This document shows positions 23,508 through 34,889 of a stretch of DNA of 64,000 nucleotides, one piece after another. The position numbers and the translations under genes were made by a program. The notes beneath the pieces were generated by a model. That model was not told the DNA's origin and searched no databases. It saw only the letters and a list, made by a program, of their open reading frames with translations. Within the stretch, counting starts at the first letter, position 1. Each line of letters starts with the position of its first letter. This DNA is from Salticus scenicus (taxonomy: Eukaryota; Arthropoda; Arachnida; Araneae; Salticidae). Location: positions 214,388,184-214,452,183 of the forward strand of contig OZ005653.1 of the NCBI GenBank assembly GCA_963930645.1, in the 5' to 3' direction.

Positions 23508-23769
23508 GGGCGCATTCGAAAGTATTTCCCGGTCACTTCCCGAGTTGGGAAATGACGTCACGCGGGAAGTTCGGGAAATTAGAACTACCATATAGGAGCG
23601 TTACGAAAAATGACCGAGATATAACTACTTCCGTACACATCTCATCTTCCCGGGAAACAAATATATAGACAAACATGGCTCCTATGTGGTAGTTCTAATT
23701 TCCCGAACTTCCCGCGTGACGTCATTTCCCAACTCGGAAAGTGACCGGGAAATACTTTCGAATGCGCCC
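23508..23769. mobile_element. Young 262-bp MITE with ~92-bp TIRs
   Basis: Inverted arms start gggcgcattcgaaagtattt and differ at only about two positions over ~92 bp, so this is the youngest-looking insertion in the window. The flanks are GTT on both sides, fitting a 3-bp target duplication, and with the GGGC ends this suggests PIF/Harbinger, but that is a guess. Each arm contains tgacgtca, a perfect CRE/ATF-type palindrome, and repeated ttcccgg/ccgggaa motifs. The ~75-bp centre is unique. Confidence 0.85.
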
Positions 23770-25255
23770 GTTATGTGCTGCAGGGGTTAGAGTTTGCTCG
23801 ATGCTTATTTACATCAGGCTGTTTGTGTATGATTTTTTATCACATTCTAGCACTTTTTCATGTGTTGTATTTTCTGGAAAATGATGTTAAAATTTGTGGC
23901 ATGATAAAGGAAAATATATTTTCAATAGTTTCGCTCACAGACATTGCCTTACATACAAGTGAATATTTGATTCGTGCATATTAGAAAATTGTTTAACTGA
24001 AGTGAATAAAATTAACAAAATATTATAAATTTATTTATTTTTTTATTTATTTATTTTTTTTTGTTTACGCAGGTTTTTGTTTAATTAATTTACTTTACAC
24101 TGACAGAAATATTGCCCTGTTTTATGTTTAAAAAATACATGAAAGATTGAAAGATTTCCGTACTAATTTTGTAACGTCTTCATTTTAATAATAATATTAT
24201 AATGTACTATTTCCTTCGCCATTGCACAAATTTGGAATTATTAGAGAGTGTATTATATATACTCATGTAATCCAATAAATATGCAAATGCGTATCAGCAT
24301 AAGCACTTGCATATTTGTGCACTTTTGTATATTTATATAAAAATGCGTCAAAGTCTGCTTTCTTTAAAGCATATTTCGACGAATTTCATTTACAAAAAAA
24401 TTGTGTTGCCTTTTAATTTCTCTTTAGGAGTTTTATACCTTTACTATTCTATACACTTTTTATCTCTTGGATCCTTTGTATCTAACTTAATTATTCTCAG
24501 GTAGCAAACAAAAACTGACAATTTTTTTTTTAATTATTATTATTATAGTGAAACGTAGTTTCCTTATCGAAAGCTACGGTTACATTCTTTTCTTATCGGA
24601 GAAAAAGAAACGCGGGCTTTTTGAAAGATGACAATTTCATCTACCCTCTCCGACCTTCTCAAGCGAAATAAAGCAAAAGACTTTCCTTTGCGTAATTTAA
24701 AATGTAAAATAACAATGTCAAATAAACAAACACAAACTGACAGATCATATCACTGATTTAACCCGAAATTATATATTGATATGTGTATAGCATTTGTTGA
24801 TAGCAATATATATGTCGGAAAATTAAAACATCAGAACTTTAGAGGTTTCCTAAAGAAATCTTGCGTAAATTAAGTCATTCTAGCTAAATCTTCTTTTGGA
24901 AATTATTAACTCAATGCCATTTACATTAGAAGGGCTGGACAATTTCTTCCGGCGCGATTAAAAATTACTGATTATGACTGGTTTAATCCACATTTCAAAA
25001 AAAATATCGCCCAATAATAGGCAATAACTGGCAGAGACAAAGGCATAACGAAATAAGAAATTGAATCTCTAATAATCCATAAAACTCATATAAGTATATG
25101 ATATTTAAGGAATTAAACCCTAAAGTAAAACTCTAACTTATGAGAATTTTAAAGAATCAAAAAATTTAATAAAATTGTATATATTTTCCTTGTATTACAA
25201 ATATATATGCAGCGGGATTTAACATTAAAGTCCTACCATAATTCATTTAAAATAA
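23770..25255. other. AT-rich DNA, no gene recognised
   Basis: Contains TTTA repeats near 24025-24062. ORFs at 23775-23984 and 24307-24504 are hydrophobic and phenylalanine/leucine-rich without a recognisable domain. A slightly GC-richer spot is at 24590-24670. Confidence 0.4.
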
Positions 25256-25843
25256 TCTGGTGTGTCACTCACACGACTTTCTCTTACCCTGAAATTTAAT
25301 ACAATAAGTACAGATTGGAGATTAAGGTGTAAGATAACGCATGCTGTTATGTAAACCAATGTTACAATTCTAATTAGGCTTTGGAATAGTTTTATTCCAC
25401 AAATAATTCTGTGTGAGAGGGGCAGCCGCCTCCCTCAAACCCCCATTTTATTATTATATCTACATTTATGTAGAATTCAAATTTGTTATTAAGTTGAAAA
25501 GTTCATATAAAATTATTTAGACAACTATCACGTGCATTATTCATTGAAACTTATCAATCTTGAACAAACTTTTCTAATAACAAACGTATTGACTTAAAAA
25601 TACAACATTTATATCGTCTGAAATTATTTGTTTTTAATTTACTCTAACAGAAACAAAGGTCAAATTATAAAACTTGATTTCGGTATTCAGAAAGCGTCAA
25701 AACGTGTAAATATACAAAAAACCAAGCGATGAATATTTAGCTTATTAAAGTACATTATTTCACATATGGCTATGAGAAATTAATTTCAATTCCTGAGCAG
25801 CTTTCCTGGACAGGGTAAAATATTATAGTACAGCACTTCCACT

Positions 25844-25905
<62 letters not shown>

Positions 25906-26480
25906 TGGAAGCCCTATATATTTCTGAAAGTTATTACACATCACATAGTGCATATAAAAACATAATCCTATACTAATAACACACGGCACAACCTAAAGTA
26001 CATTTCCATCAAATTTTAAGTATTGTCGCATTATACCCCTGTTCTTTTGTCTGGCGCTGTAAACGAAGATTTCTGTACCATATTCTATATGAAAATCTAT
26101 TACGCATATAAAAAAATAAATATTCGTTTCATTTGATTTTGTGCAGTATATGGATGTTAAACTCTACTTACCTGAAATTTCCTACATAGACGTAATGTAT
26201 TTGAATTCTCTTGTACACGAACCATTTTCTTGATCTTAACGAAAAGTTTAGTGTAGCATCCCTATATGATACACGTTTAGAATACCAAGTTTCGTATTTC
26301 TGCTCTTTATGTTTTTTTTTTAGGTATGCTGATAACAGGCAGACACACACACATACCAGCCGCTAAAAACATGATTTTAGGATTCAAGGGACCTTAAAAC
26401 ATGTAAATATAACAAAAACTCAATTTCAGAAATTTGACACGAAAACAATACTTTACCTTATGGGAAAAAGGAAGTAAAAA
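25256..26480 (-). mobile_element. Helentron-like element HINE-C, copy 1
   Basis: On the minus strand the 5' tip is TTTTTACTTCCTTTTTCCC, then GGTAAAGTATTG and the block cacgaaaa...acatgttttaaggtccc shared in spirit with the other families. The 3' side is GGGTAAGAGAAAGT (expected inverse ACTTTCTCTTACCC, 3 mismatches to the 5' tip), then the perfect stem GTGTGAG-TGACACAC overlapping as ctggtgtgtcactcacac. The interior includes a (TA)n at 25849-25905 and a 'tgtgtgagaggggcagc' block also seen at 30349. A second 3' terminus is at 62108. Confidence 0.6.
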
Positions 26481-26516
26481 TTAGTATTTTTATATGGTAA
26501 TCTCGTGGTGAATATA

Positions 26517-27152
26517 CCGGATGCGCCAAACGTTCGTGAAAACTTTAAAATTTCTTTAAAAAGTACAAATGATTATAAAAAAGAGCGGTTTCCACGAATG
26601 ACATCAGAAAAACGGCGGATTTTTTTTTTTCTTTTTAAGAACAAAAAAAAAAAAAGGACCCTCAAAAAATGACCGATAGGTGGCGTTGCGGTGTATACAC
26701 GAAGCTGATTTATACAAATCAGGTTGTCAATAAATGCGGTTGTCAATAAATCAGGTTGTCATGCTATACTCAGCTGTCACAGGTGTTGTGACGCTCCTTT
26801 TTTTATCCATACAATGTGGTGGAGGTCATGTTGAACAACTTCAACTTAAATAAATCTTTGAAAATGTAGAATTGTGTTGGTATTGCGTTTCTGATCATTA
26901 TATTTTAATGTAAAACTCATATTTGCATTAATTTACTTAACATATTCAACATCAGCGTCACCTATTGGTCATTTTTTGAACTAATTTATTTATTTATTTA
27001 TTTATTTTTCTTTCTTTCTTTCTTTTTTATTTTATTTATTTATTTTTAATCTGTCCTCTTTCTGATGCCATTCGTGCAAACCGTACTTTTTTATCATCAT
27101 TTGTTCTTTTTTAATAATTTTTTTAATTTTTCACGAACATTTGGCGCACCCG
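26517..27152. mobile_element. ~636-bp MITE with >100-bp TIRs, mariner type
   Basis: Left ccggatgcgccaaacgttcg; right, inverted, cgggtgcgccaaatgttcgt. The arms match over roughly 110 bp (both have gaacaaatgat/gtacaaatgat, cggttt, cacgaatg and catcagaaa), then A/T runs and, further in, an inverted 'aatgaccgataggtggcgtt'. The ends resemble known mariner TIRs (gggtgcgccaaa). No transposase; the centre has a short repeat of 'aatcaggttgtcaata'. Confidence 0.8.
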
Positions 27153-27484
27153 AAATTTAACTCACTAACGAGCTTTGTTAGAATTCTACTATACGTAATT
27201 TAAAAAAGTTTAACTGACAAAAAAAATATGTATATATAATATTATTTAAAGTTACATTTAGAGTACTCTTAAATAAATTTTGTAATGCAAAAAATGAACT
27301 TTCAACAATTTTCATATTCATAAACAATTCTTTGATATTATTATGTTCAGATAGAAATATTTGTGAAAATAATTCCTTATTTTGTTTTTTTTAAATGAAC
27401 AAATTTTAAAGTAATTTGTACAGAATTACAGCATTTCTAATAAAACGTATGATTGTAATTGTGGTACATTTCTTCTTTAGTAGC

Positions 27485-27524
<40 letters not shown>

Positions 27525-27527
<3 letters not shown>

Positions 27528-27737
27528 TCGGTAACAAAAGTGTCCGAACACTAGCAAAATTTCCTATATAAAAAAAGTACACTTAATACTGTTTTGTTAA
27601 ATAAATCCTTGTCGAATCCTGTTCTTAGTTAGTTTAAGAACAGGATTCGACAAGGATTTATTTAGCAAAATTGTATGAAGCGAACTTTTTTTATATAAGA
27701 ATTTTTGCTATTGTTCGGACACTTTTGTTACCGACTG
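27525..27737. mobile_element. 213-bp palindromic Tc1-type MITE, copy 1
   Basis: TA|cagtcggtaacaaaagtgtc at the left and its inverse at the right, again followed by TA. Almost the whole element is one hairpin: the centre is gaatcctgttcttag-ttag-tttaagaacaggattc. A copy of exactly the same length is at 51311-51523. TA duplication and cagt... ends indicate mobilisation by a Tc1/mariner transposase. Confidence 0.9.
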
Positions 27738-27909
27738 TATATATATATATATATATATTTAAACAGAATATAAAGCATTTTCTTTCCGTTATTTTAAAAT
27801 TATCTGAAAACTTTTTAACATATGTTATAAATAACTGAATCGAAAGTGTAACACAAATTTGTGAAAAGTATATATGGGCCACATCAAATATAAATTTGGG
27901 ATAAATGTA

Positions 27910-28094
27910 CACTCATGTTTGTGAACATTGCAACACCAAGAAATAATGCGAATATAAGAATGATATTTACTGGGCACATACATTATAATAGGAAGAAGAA
28001 TTGAATACATTTTCAAGAAGTTCTGAGTAATATATTCGGTGAAAACAGTACATAAGCAGCGACCTCTGGGAGTAATAACTACACTTATCTGCCT
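27910..28094 (+). mobile_element. Tc1-like 5' end fragment
   Basis: TA|cactcatgtttgtgaacatt, then gcaacaccaagaaataatgc. The same terminus, inverted, closes the transposase fragment at 39273. It is the left end of a Tc1-like element cut short by the repeat at 28095. Overlapping minus ORFs (27691-28112) are not genes. Confidence 0.65.
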
Positions 28095-28195
28095 ATGAAT
28101 CGAACAAACCACAGACTAAGGAATCACGTAGACCCGGCAAGGCGGTTCTAAAGTGAAGTCTCAACTGTAGCTGTGCCGCCATATTGGAAGAAGCA
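28095..28195 (+). repeat. ~105-bp dispersed repeat X, copy 1
   Basis: ccacagactaaggaatcacg ... tagacccg ... gccgccatattgg. The same ordered blocks occur on the minus strand at 37998-38118. In both places X directly abuts a Tc1-like fragment, but a different part of it, so X looks like an independent insertion or a breakpoint. Class unknown. Confidence 0.6.
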
Positions 28196-29016
28196 AAACA
28201 TTAATGTATTTTTCATACAATTGTATTGGTATTATTCTATATTAATTTAAAAGAGGCTATATAATATAGTTTTTGTGTGTTTCATAGACCTTATCAAGAT
28301 TTATTTAAGAGGGAGGGGGATACAAATTTGCAATTTTTTAGAATTATACAGTAAATAATTCACTAAATTAAAGTATTAATATTAATCTGCTTGTTTAAAT
28401 ACCTGACTAGTGACTATGAGATTTATTTTGTATAAGCTTTCTTGCTACAGAATAACATAACCAAATTGTATTTAGAACAAATTTTTCAAGTACCTGCAAT
28501 GGTAATAAGTCCTTTTACACAGCACTGTAAAAAAACTTTGAATGCTACATATTGCATTTTCAGTAGTGCATTGCAATAACACTTTCAAATTTCATGACAA
28601 CTTTATATATTTATAAAAGTTAGAGCTTTGTTAGTCACATTTAAGTCAATAATCAGTATGGTTTAAAAAAAAAAAAAACTGATACTAAATGATGAAGAAT
28701 GAAGAATTTTCATGAAGAGTCAAAATTTATCGAATTATTCTGGAACATCAAATCAAATGAATAACTTGCTGATTTTATTGCGCTTCGGGTAATTTATTTA
28801 ATGAAAATTTAATTGTAAAATGTTGAACTTAAAAAAAAAAAAAAATCAAAATTTATACAAAATACTAAAGAAGCTGAATATTTTAATTTTGATGCTTTTA
28901 AGATTCCATAAAAAAAAAAAAAAATGTGAATTTGAACATGAAGAGCAAATTACTATAGTTTGGTATTTACTGTTATTTATGCATGTAATTGTGAATGAGT
29001 TAAAGTTGACGTCATG

Positions 29017-29049
<33 letters not shown>

Positions 29050-29107
29050 TAATATAATTACAGCTTTGTGAAAAAAGAAAACGGTTTTCCATCGTTTTCT
29101 TCTAAAT
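28196..29107. other. AT-rich DNA, no gene recognised
   Basis: A-runs at about 28665-28677, 28830-28844 and 28910-28923 and an ATT repeat at 29014-29046. A 65-aa ORF (28820) is made of lysine-coding A-runs. Confidence 0.45.
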
Positions 29108-29215
29108 ATGCATAAGTGCAGGCTAGAACACCTTAGATAGACCCTCTCTCAAAGGGCACTCTCTCTAAACTCTAAACCATAGCACAGTCAGTTGGCCTTA
29201 TAATGCTAACACAAA
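29108..29215 (+). repeat. SINE 3' fragment
   Basis: Diverged match to the tail of the SINE at 30688: ggctagaac/ggctaggat, gaccc, agggcactc-ccct/tctct, and agtcag(t)tggccttat. It ends where the HINE 5' fragment begins. Confidence 0.5.
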
Positions 29216-29316
29216 CACCGGGGAAGTTCAAAACGTGTTAATATAGCAAAAACTGAAAATCAAAAATCTGACTCCAAAGTATTTTTTCTATCATATGAAT
29301 AAGAGAAAGTAAAAAT
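29216..29316 (-). mobile_element. Helentron-like 5' end fragment
   Basis: Minus strand: TTTTTACTTTCTCTTATTCA, hairpin-like catatgatag, then a 'tttttgctatattaacacg' block. The tip ACTTTCTCTTA is the exact partner of the 3' subterminal repeat TAAGAGAAAGT of HINE-C at 25270, so it belongs to that family. Only the 5' ~100 bp is present. Confidence 0.55.
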
Positions 29317-29439
29317 TAAATTAAATACTATTATATTTCTAATTTTTATATATAAATTAATAATTTAAAGACATATAAATTATTAATATTATAAATAATT
29401 TAAATTTGAAAATATCTTAAATTGTTTTGATCAGAAATA

Positions 29440-29745
29440 TTAAAAATTATGAGACAAATGGGATGACAATGCCACCATGTTGAGAAATTTGTCCCCCAAA
29501 TGTAATGAACAGCAGTTTGTCAATATCTAACTAAATATCTAAATATGTTTACTAGTTTGTGAGATGCAGCATTCACAAAATTCGTAGCATAGAGACAGGC
29601 ATTTATCTTCTAAAACTGGTCAGATCATGATCGGGATATCTCAAAACGTGTAAGTCCGTCGAAAACTGGAGGGCGAAAATTTTCGAGCTCCAGAACAATA
29701 CTTTCGTCTTATGTGTATAGAATTAATAAAGGGAAAAGATAAAAA
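29440..29745 (-). mobile_element. Helentron-like 5' end fragment
   Basis: Minus strand: TTTTTATCTTTTCCC, then gaaagtattg, gaaaattttcgccctccagt and acttacacgttttgag, the conserved 5' block seen in HINE-A. The 3' part has not been identified; a ttactag|t sits at about 29547-29552. Confidence 0.5.
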
Positions 29746-30370
29746 GATATCTGAATATATTTAACCCTTTCATTCCATTTTTTTTTCTTCCATAAAACAA
29801 TAAATCTTATATTTAGTCATAAATTTATTTCAGTGATAATATGTATAACTATTTTTTTTTAATAGGAGTAATAGCGAAGTAAGAATTAATATAGCTGATA
29901 AAGCAGCAACTGAGAGGAGTTTATTTATATTTAATATAACCACCGATGCTATTCAAAATCATAACTTTTCAATAATTAAAAATATCAAAATTTTGGAAGA
30001 AATACATTTTGTAATTAATTAAAATACGAATTATAAACACTAAAAAATAAAATAAAAAATATTTCAAACAGTTAATTTACTTAACTCTTTACATCCCAAA
30101 TTACCTTATTTTTAGAAAAATTGTTTGAAACTTTTTTATTATATTTCTTTGCTGCATGAGAAACATCTGGTATTAAAGTTAGCTTAAACTATAGCTTAAC
30201 TACAGGGAAAGTTTAAACTATACGGACTTTGCAGTTCCAATGATATACTGTAGTAAATTTCGGCTATATTGAGGATTTTTTTTTATAGGACTTTTAAAGT
30301 CCCAGTGGAATACAAAGTGTTAAATAGTTTTATTCGACATATTTCAGTGTGAGAGGGACAAGACACCCCT
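29746..30370. other. AT-rich DNA, no gene recognised
   Basis: No coding or repeat boundary found. The stretch 30322-30370 (ttttattcgacatatttcag, tgtgagagggac) resembles an internal block of HINE-C at 25390-25430. Confidence 0.4.
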
Positions 30371-30381
30371 CCCTCAATTTT

Positions 30382-30516
30382 GAAACAGATGTATAAGCAA
30401 TTTGCAGACAGCATATACAGCAATTTGAAACAGATGTATAAGCAATTTGCAGACAGCATATACAGCAATTTGAAACAGATGTATAAGCAATTTGCAACAG
30501 ATGTACAAGCAGGCTT
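30382..30516. repeat. 45-bp tandem repeat (x3)
   Basis: Units begin gaaacagatgtataagcaat at 30382, 30427 and 30472. Because 45 is divisible by three, frames stay open on both strands, giving repetitive ORFs such as KQMYKQFADSIYSNL; there is no other sign of coding. Confidence 0.9.
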
Positions 30517-30545
30517 TGCCCGCTTCGCTGGTCATTATATTGAAA
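30504..30545 (-). mobile_element. Helitron 3' terminus remnant
   Basis: Minus strand: accagcgaagcgggcaaagc followed by ctgcttg, the same hairpin tail as the complete Helitron ending at 18484, but with CTTG in place of CTAG. The element body would extend rightwards and is not recognisable beyond about 50 bp. Confidence 0.55.
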
Positions 30546-30687
30546 TGAATTCCCAAATACTATATGAATAATAGTAATAATAATAAAACTTAAAAATAAA
30601 TAAATAAATCACTGAAACCAGTCAAAATCTAAGATAAATTTCCCGCTACCTTAGGTTACGGTTTACGTGCTCGTCACATGCCCACCA

Positions 30688-30915
30688 GTGGCCGAGCGGT
30701 CCTACGCTCAAAGCTGGTAGACGTTATGTGCCGGGTTCAATACCAGCAGACGCTCGTCGGCCCAGTCGTTCGGGTTATTCGTGGTTTTCTATAAAGCTTG
30801 AGTAAATACGGGCTAGGATCCCTTATAAAGACCCCCACAGAGGGCACTCCCCCTCAGGATTAGGGCCTACAGCAGTCAATCGGCCTTATTTCCAAATCCA
30901 ATCCAGTCCTGCTCG
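30688..30915 (+). mobile_element. tRNA-derived SINE
   Basis: The head has a Pol III A box TGGCCGAGCGG and a perfect B box GGTTCAATACC about 45 bp apart, like a tRNA-Leu or tRNA-Ser. The body continues with cgtggttttctataaagctt, gggctaggatcccttataaa, agggcactccccctcagg and cagtcaatcggcctta. The 3' part recurs at 29108-29215. It would be transcribed by RNA polymerase III and moved by a LINE; the partner LINE is not in the window. Confidence 0.75.
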
Positions 30916-31132
30916 TCACATGTAGAGTCTGAAGCCCCAGTGCATTTGGTAGTGCCTTACCTGTTTTTACACCCTCTGCCTCGCTGTGAAGTTGAAAGTT
31001 TTGGAAAATCCATTTAAAGAGCATGTTTTGTAAACTTAATTAACAACCACAAGACCCCCCCCTTAAAAATAAAGAATTCCAAAATCACAGGCAATGATTT
31101 TTTTCTACTCAGTTCTAGTCTCCTGATCTGCA

Positions 31133-31518
31133 TTTTTAACACTTTCCAACAAGGTTGAAAAGTGTTTATGCATTGGGTTTGTCTGTCTGTCTGCCCGTCT
31201 GTCTGTCCGCGCTCTAACGTCCGTAAATATTTATGGAATTTCTTGAAACTGATATATGTTATTCAAGTTCACTATCGGATGCTCGCTATTGAAAATGGAG
31301 TTTATATCTCTACTGGTTTGTGTACAGGGATCCCCGAAAATATTTCAAAGCATTGTGTTCTATGAGAGGAATTTCTATAAACCATATTTTCATACACTTA
31401 CTGCACAAAAATCTTAATGAAATTGAAATATGTTATACAAGTTCACTATCGTCTATAGAGAACATCCGATTGAAAAGTGTTTATGCATTGAAAAGTGTTT
31501 ATGCATTGGGTTTGTCTA

Positions 31519-31551
<33 letters not shown>

Positions 31552-34407
31552 CTGTCTGTCTGTCCGTCTGTCTGTCTGTCTGTCCGTCTGTCTGTCCACG
31601 CTCTAACGTCCGTAAATATTTATGGAATTTCTTGAAACTGATATATGTTATTCAAGTTCACTATCGGATGTTCGCTATTGAAAATGGAGTTTATACCTCT
31701 ACTGGTTTGCGTACAGGGACCCCCGAAAATATTTCAATGCGTTGTGTTCTATGAGAGGAATTTCTATAAACCATATTTTCATACCCTTACTGTACAAAAA
31801 TCTTAATGAAATTGAAATATTTTATACAAGTTCACTATCGGATGTTCCTTATTGAAAATGGAGTTTATACCTCTACTGGTTTGTGTACAAGGGCCCCCTA
31901 AAATGTTTCAAAGCATTGTGTTCTATGAGAGGCATTTCGATAACCATTTTTCCATACCCTTACTGTACACAATTCTTAATGAAATGGAAATATGTTATTC
32001 AGGTTCACTATCGGATGTTTCCTGTATAAAATGGAGTAAATACCACCACTGATTTGTGTACAGGGACACACAAAAGTATTACGAAAGCATTGTGTTCTAT
32101 GAGAGGCTACAAACCATATTTCCATACCCTTACTGTACACAAATGTTAATGAAATTGATATATGTTATTGAAGTTCACTATCGGATGTTTCCTGTATAAA
32201 ATGGAGCAAATACCACCACTACAGGGGCACACAAAAGTATTCCAAAGCATTGCGTTTTATGAGATATATTTCTATAAACTGAATTTTAATAACTTTACTT
32301 TGCACGAAGATTTATGAAATTGAAATGTGTTATTTATCAGCACAAAAGAAAATGTTTTGCATATAATATAGCATGATTAGCATTAGATTTACAGGGTGAC
32401 ACTAAAATATTCATTTATATAAAGATCTATTAATAAATATTTGGTAAAAGTGTACTTTCGTTTACATTAAGCGTTTTTAACCATTTCTAACATTTTTAAC
32501 ACTACCCCACAAGGTTGAAAAGTGTAATGACTTCGGTTTGTCTGTCTGTCTGTCCGTCTGTCTGTCTCTCTGCGCTCTAATTCCCGTAAATATTTGTGGA
32601 ATTTCTTGAAACTGATATATGTTATTCAAGTTCACTATCGGATGTTCCCTGTTGAAAATGGAGTTTATACCTCTACTGGTTTGTGTACAGGGGCACCCGA
32701 AAGTATTTCAAAGCATTGTGTTCTATGAGAGGTATTATGAGAGGTATATTTTCATACCTTTACTGTACACATATCTTAATGAAATTGAAATATGTTATTC
32801 AAGTTCACTATTGGATGTTTCATATATAAAAAATAGATTACATACCACCACTAGTTTATGTACAGGGCCACTCCAAAAGTACTCCAAAGCATTGCGTTCT
32901 TTGTGAGATATTTCTATAAATCAAATTTTAATAACTTTTTTTTCCACGAAGTTTTAGGAAATTGAAATATGTTATTAAATGCATAAAAGAATGCTTTGCA
33001 TAGAATATAGCATGGTTACAATTAGATTTACAGGGGGACACAAAAATATTCAGTTATATTCAGAGCTATTAATAAAAAAATGATAGAATTGTACTATCGT
33101 TTTCATTAAGCGTTTTTGACACTTTCTATCATTTTTTAGTGTGAATATAATATCAATTTGTGTATATGTCTGACTGTTCTTCCGTCCGTCTGTCTGTCTC
33201 TCTGTTTTTCTGCGCTCTCATTCCCGTAAATATTTATGGAATTGCTTTAAACCGATATGTTTTATTGAAGTTCACTATCGGATGTTCCCTATTGAAAATG
33301 GAATGTTTACCTCTTCTGGTTTTTATACAGGGACACCCAAAAGTATTCGCAAGCATTGTGTTCTATGAGAGGAGTTTCTATAAATGATATTTTAATACCT
33401 TTAATGTATAGAATCTTTAATGAAATTTTAATATGTTATTCAATTCCCTATCGGATGTTTCCTATGTAAAATAGAGTATATTTCTAACTGGTTTGTGTAC
33501 AGGGGCATTTGAAAGTACTCCAAAGCATTGTGTTGTATGAGAGTTATTTTTATAAACCAAATTTTAATAATTTTATTTTCCACAAAGTTTAATGCAGTTG
33601 AAATATATTATTCGTATTCACAAAATAGTGTGCCTACTATGTAATATAGTATGACTAGCATTAGATTTACAGGGCCACACAAAAATAATCAGTTACATTA
33701 AGAGGTATTAATAAAAATTTGCTGGAATTGCACTTTAGTTTACATGAGCTTTTTAACACTTTCTTATAATTTTAAAGGGAATATGATTTCAATTTGTGCA
33801 TCTGTCTGTCCGATTGTCTACCTTTCTATCTGTTTGTCTCCGGCTTCTATCATCCGTGAATATTTTGAGAATTTTTTTAAAATGATAGACTCAAGTTCCC
33901 TATGGAATGTTCCCTATTTAATATGTCATTAATAGGTCCTGTACAACTAGTTTGTTTACAGAGACAACAACAACAACAACAATAACAAAAAAAAAAAAAA
34001 ACAATGTATTACGTTTTAGGACAGAATGTTTTTAAAGTTATGTTTAAAAAACATTCTACTACAAAAATCTTAAGAACATTGACATGTCATTATTAATATT
34101 CTGAAATATTGTTTTGTATAGAATATGATATGATTAACTTTCAGATTTACAGGGCTACAGTAAAATATTCAGGGATTTAAAAAGCTGTAATTATAATCTA
34201 ACGGCTGCATTTTCTTTTGCGTTAAGCCTTTTTTAACACTTTCCAAAATGCCTAAGAGTAATTTTAAAATCAATTAGTCTATCTATATGTTTTTCAGTCC
34301 TTCTGTCTGTTGTGCGATAACGTAGGCAAAGAACATTCATAGTTATTCGATACAAGAATTGTGTACAGTTGGAAAGTGTTATAATCAATGCGTACTGCAT
34401 GATTTTT
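31133..34407 (+). mobile_element. 3.3-kb Helentron-like element HINE-E, amplified core
   Basis: 5' tip tttttAACACTTTCCAAC, then a hairpin partner gttgaaaagtgtt. The 3' end holds gttggaaagtgtt (34369-34381), a perfect 13-bp inverse of AACACTTTCCAAC, followed by a stem-loop (aatcaatgc-gtact-gcatgatt) and a T-run. Between them lie about six copies of a module that restarts with a GTCT-rich tract (31180, 31510, 32540, 33180, 33800, 34300), then ctctaacgtccgtaaatatt, a ~175-bp sub-repeat and a linker. No protein is encoded; ORFs up to 144 aa follow the repeats. A normal element of this type is about 1 kb, so the core has expanded. Confidence 0.65.
31250..33620 (+). repeat. ~175-bp sub-repeat array
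   Basis: The phrase ttcaagttcactatcggatg, with small changes, recurs near 31262, 31438, 31650, 31828, 31998, 32172, 32620, 32800, 33265 and 33440. Each is followed by a tactggtttgtgtacaggg block, tatttcaaagcattgtgttc, tatgagagg and a taatgaaattgaaatatgt spacer. Similarity between neighbours is high at 31.2-32.2 kb and falls to the right. Confidence 0.85.
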
Positions 34408-34889
34408 CTTTCTTGTTTTTTCTACCGTGAAGTAATTTGAAGCCGAATTATGCAAATAAATGTGTTTTGATTTCTGCTTCCGGGAGGGGGGGGGGAGTAT
34501 ATAGCAAAATACCGTCTTAGTGGGGGTCAGGGTCCTAAAACAAACCTGCTCACCAAAATTTGTGACCATATCTTCCATAAAATCCCCACAGCTGTGTTGA
34601 GTCAGTGAGTGAATAAGTTTAATCTTATATGTATATACACTAAGCGACAAAAAAAAAAAAAAAAAAGCCGCACTTGGATATTTTCCCTTTTCGCCTTCTA
34701 CAACTGCCAATTTTATCGTTTAAAAAGCAAATTTTCAGATTTTATAATGTTGTACTCCACATACATTTTAGCATTGAGTCCAGTGTTAAAAAAAAATGTA
34801 GTTGTCAAGAAAATTGTAATTTTAGAAATTATTTCAAAAATGGTATGAATAAGGCAGTTAACGATGCCGCAAAAACTATTAATTTTTGA

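Noticed and set aside
31320..31754. 144-aa ORF with a SVCLSVRLSVCLS stretch
   Set aside because: The stretch is the translated GTCT microsatellite of HINE-E; the rest is the tandem sub-repeat.
31180..33850. Possible CRISPR array (regular repeats with spacers)
   Set aside because: The repeats are long (~175 bp), diverged, with no unique short spacers and no cas genes; the DNA is eukaryotic.
34294..34710. 138-aa minus ORF
   Set aside because: It crosses the end of HINE-E, a poly-T tract and the start of a Tc1-like element, so it is not one coding unit.
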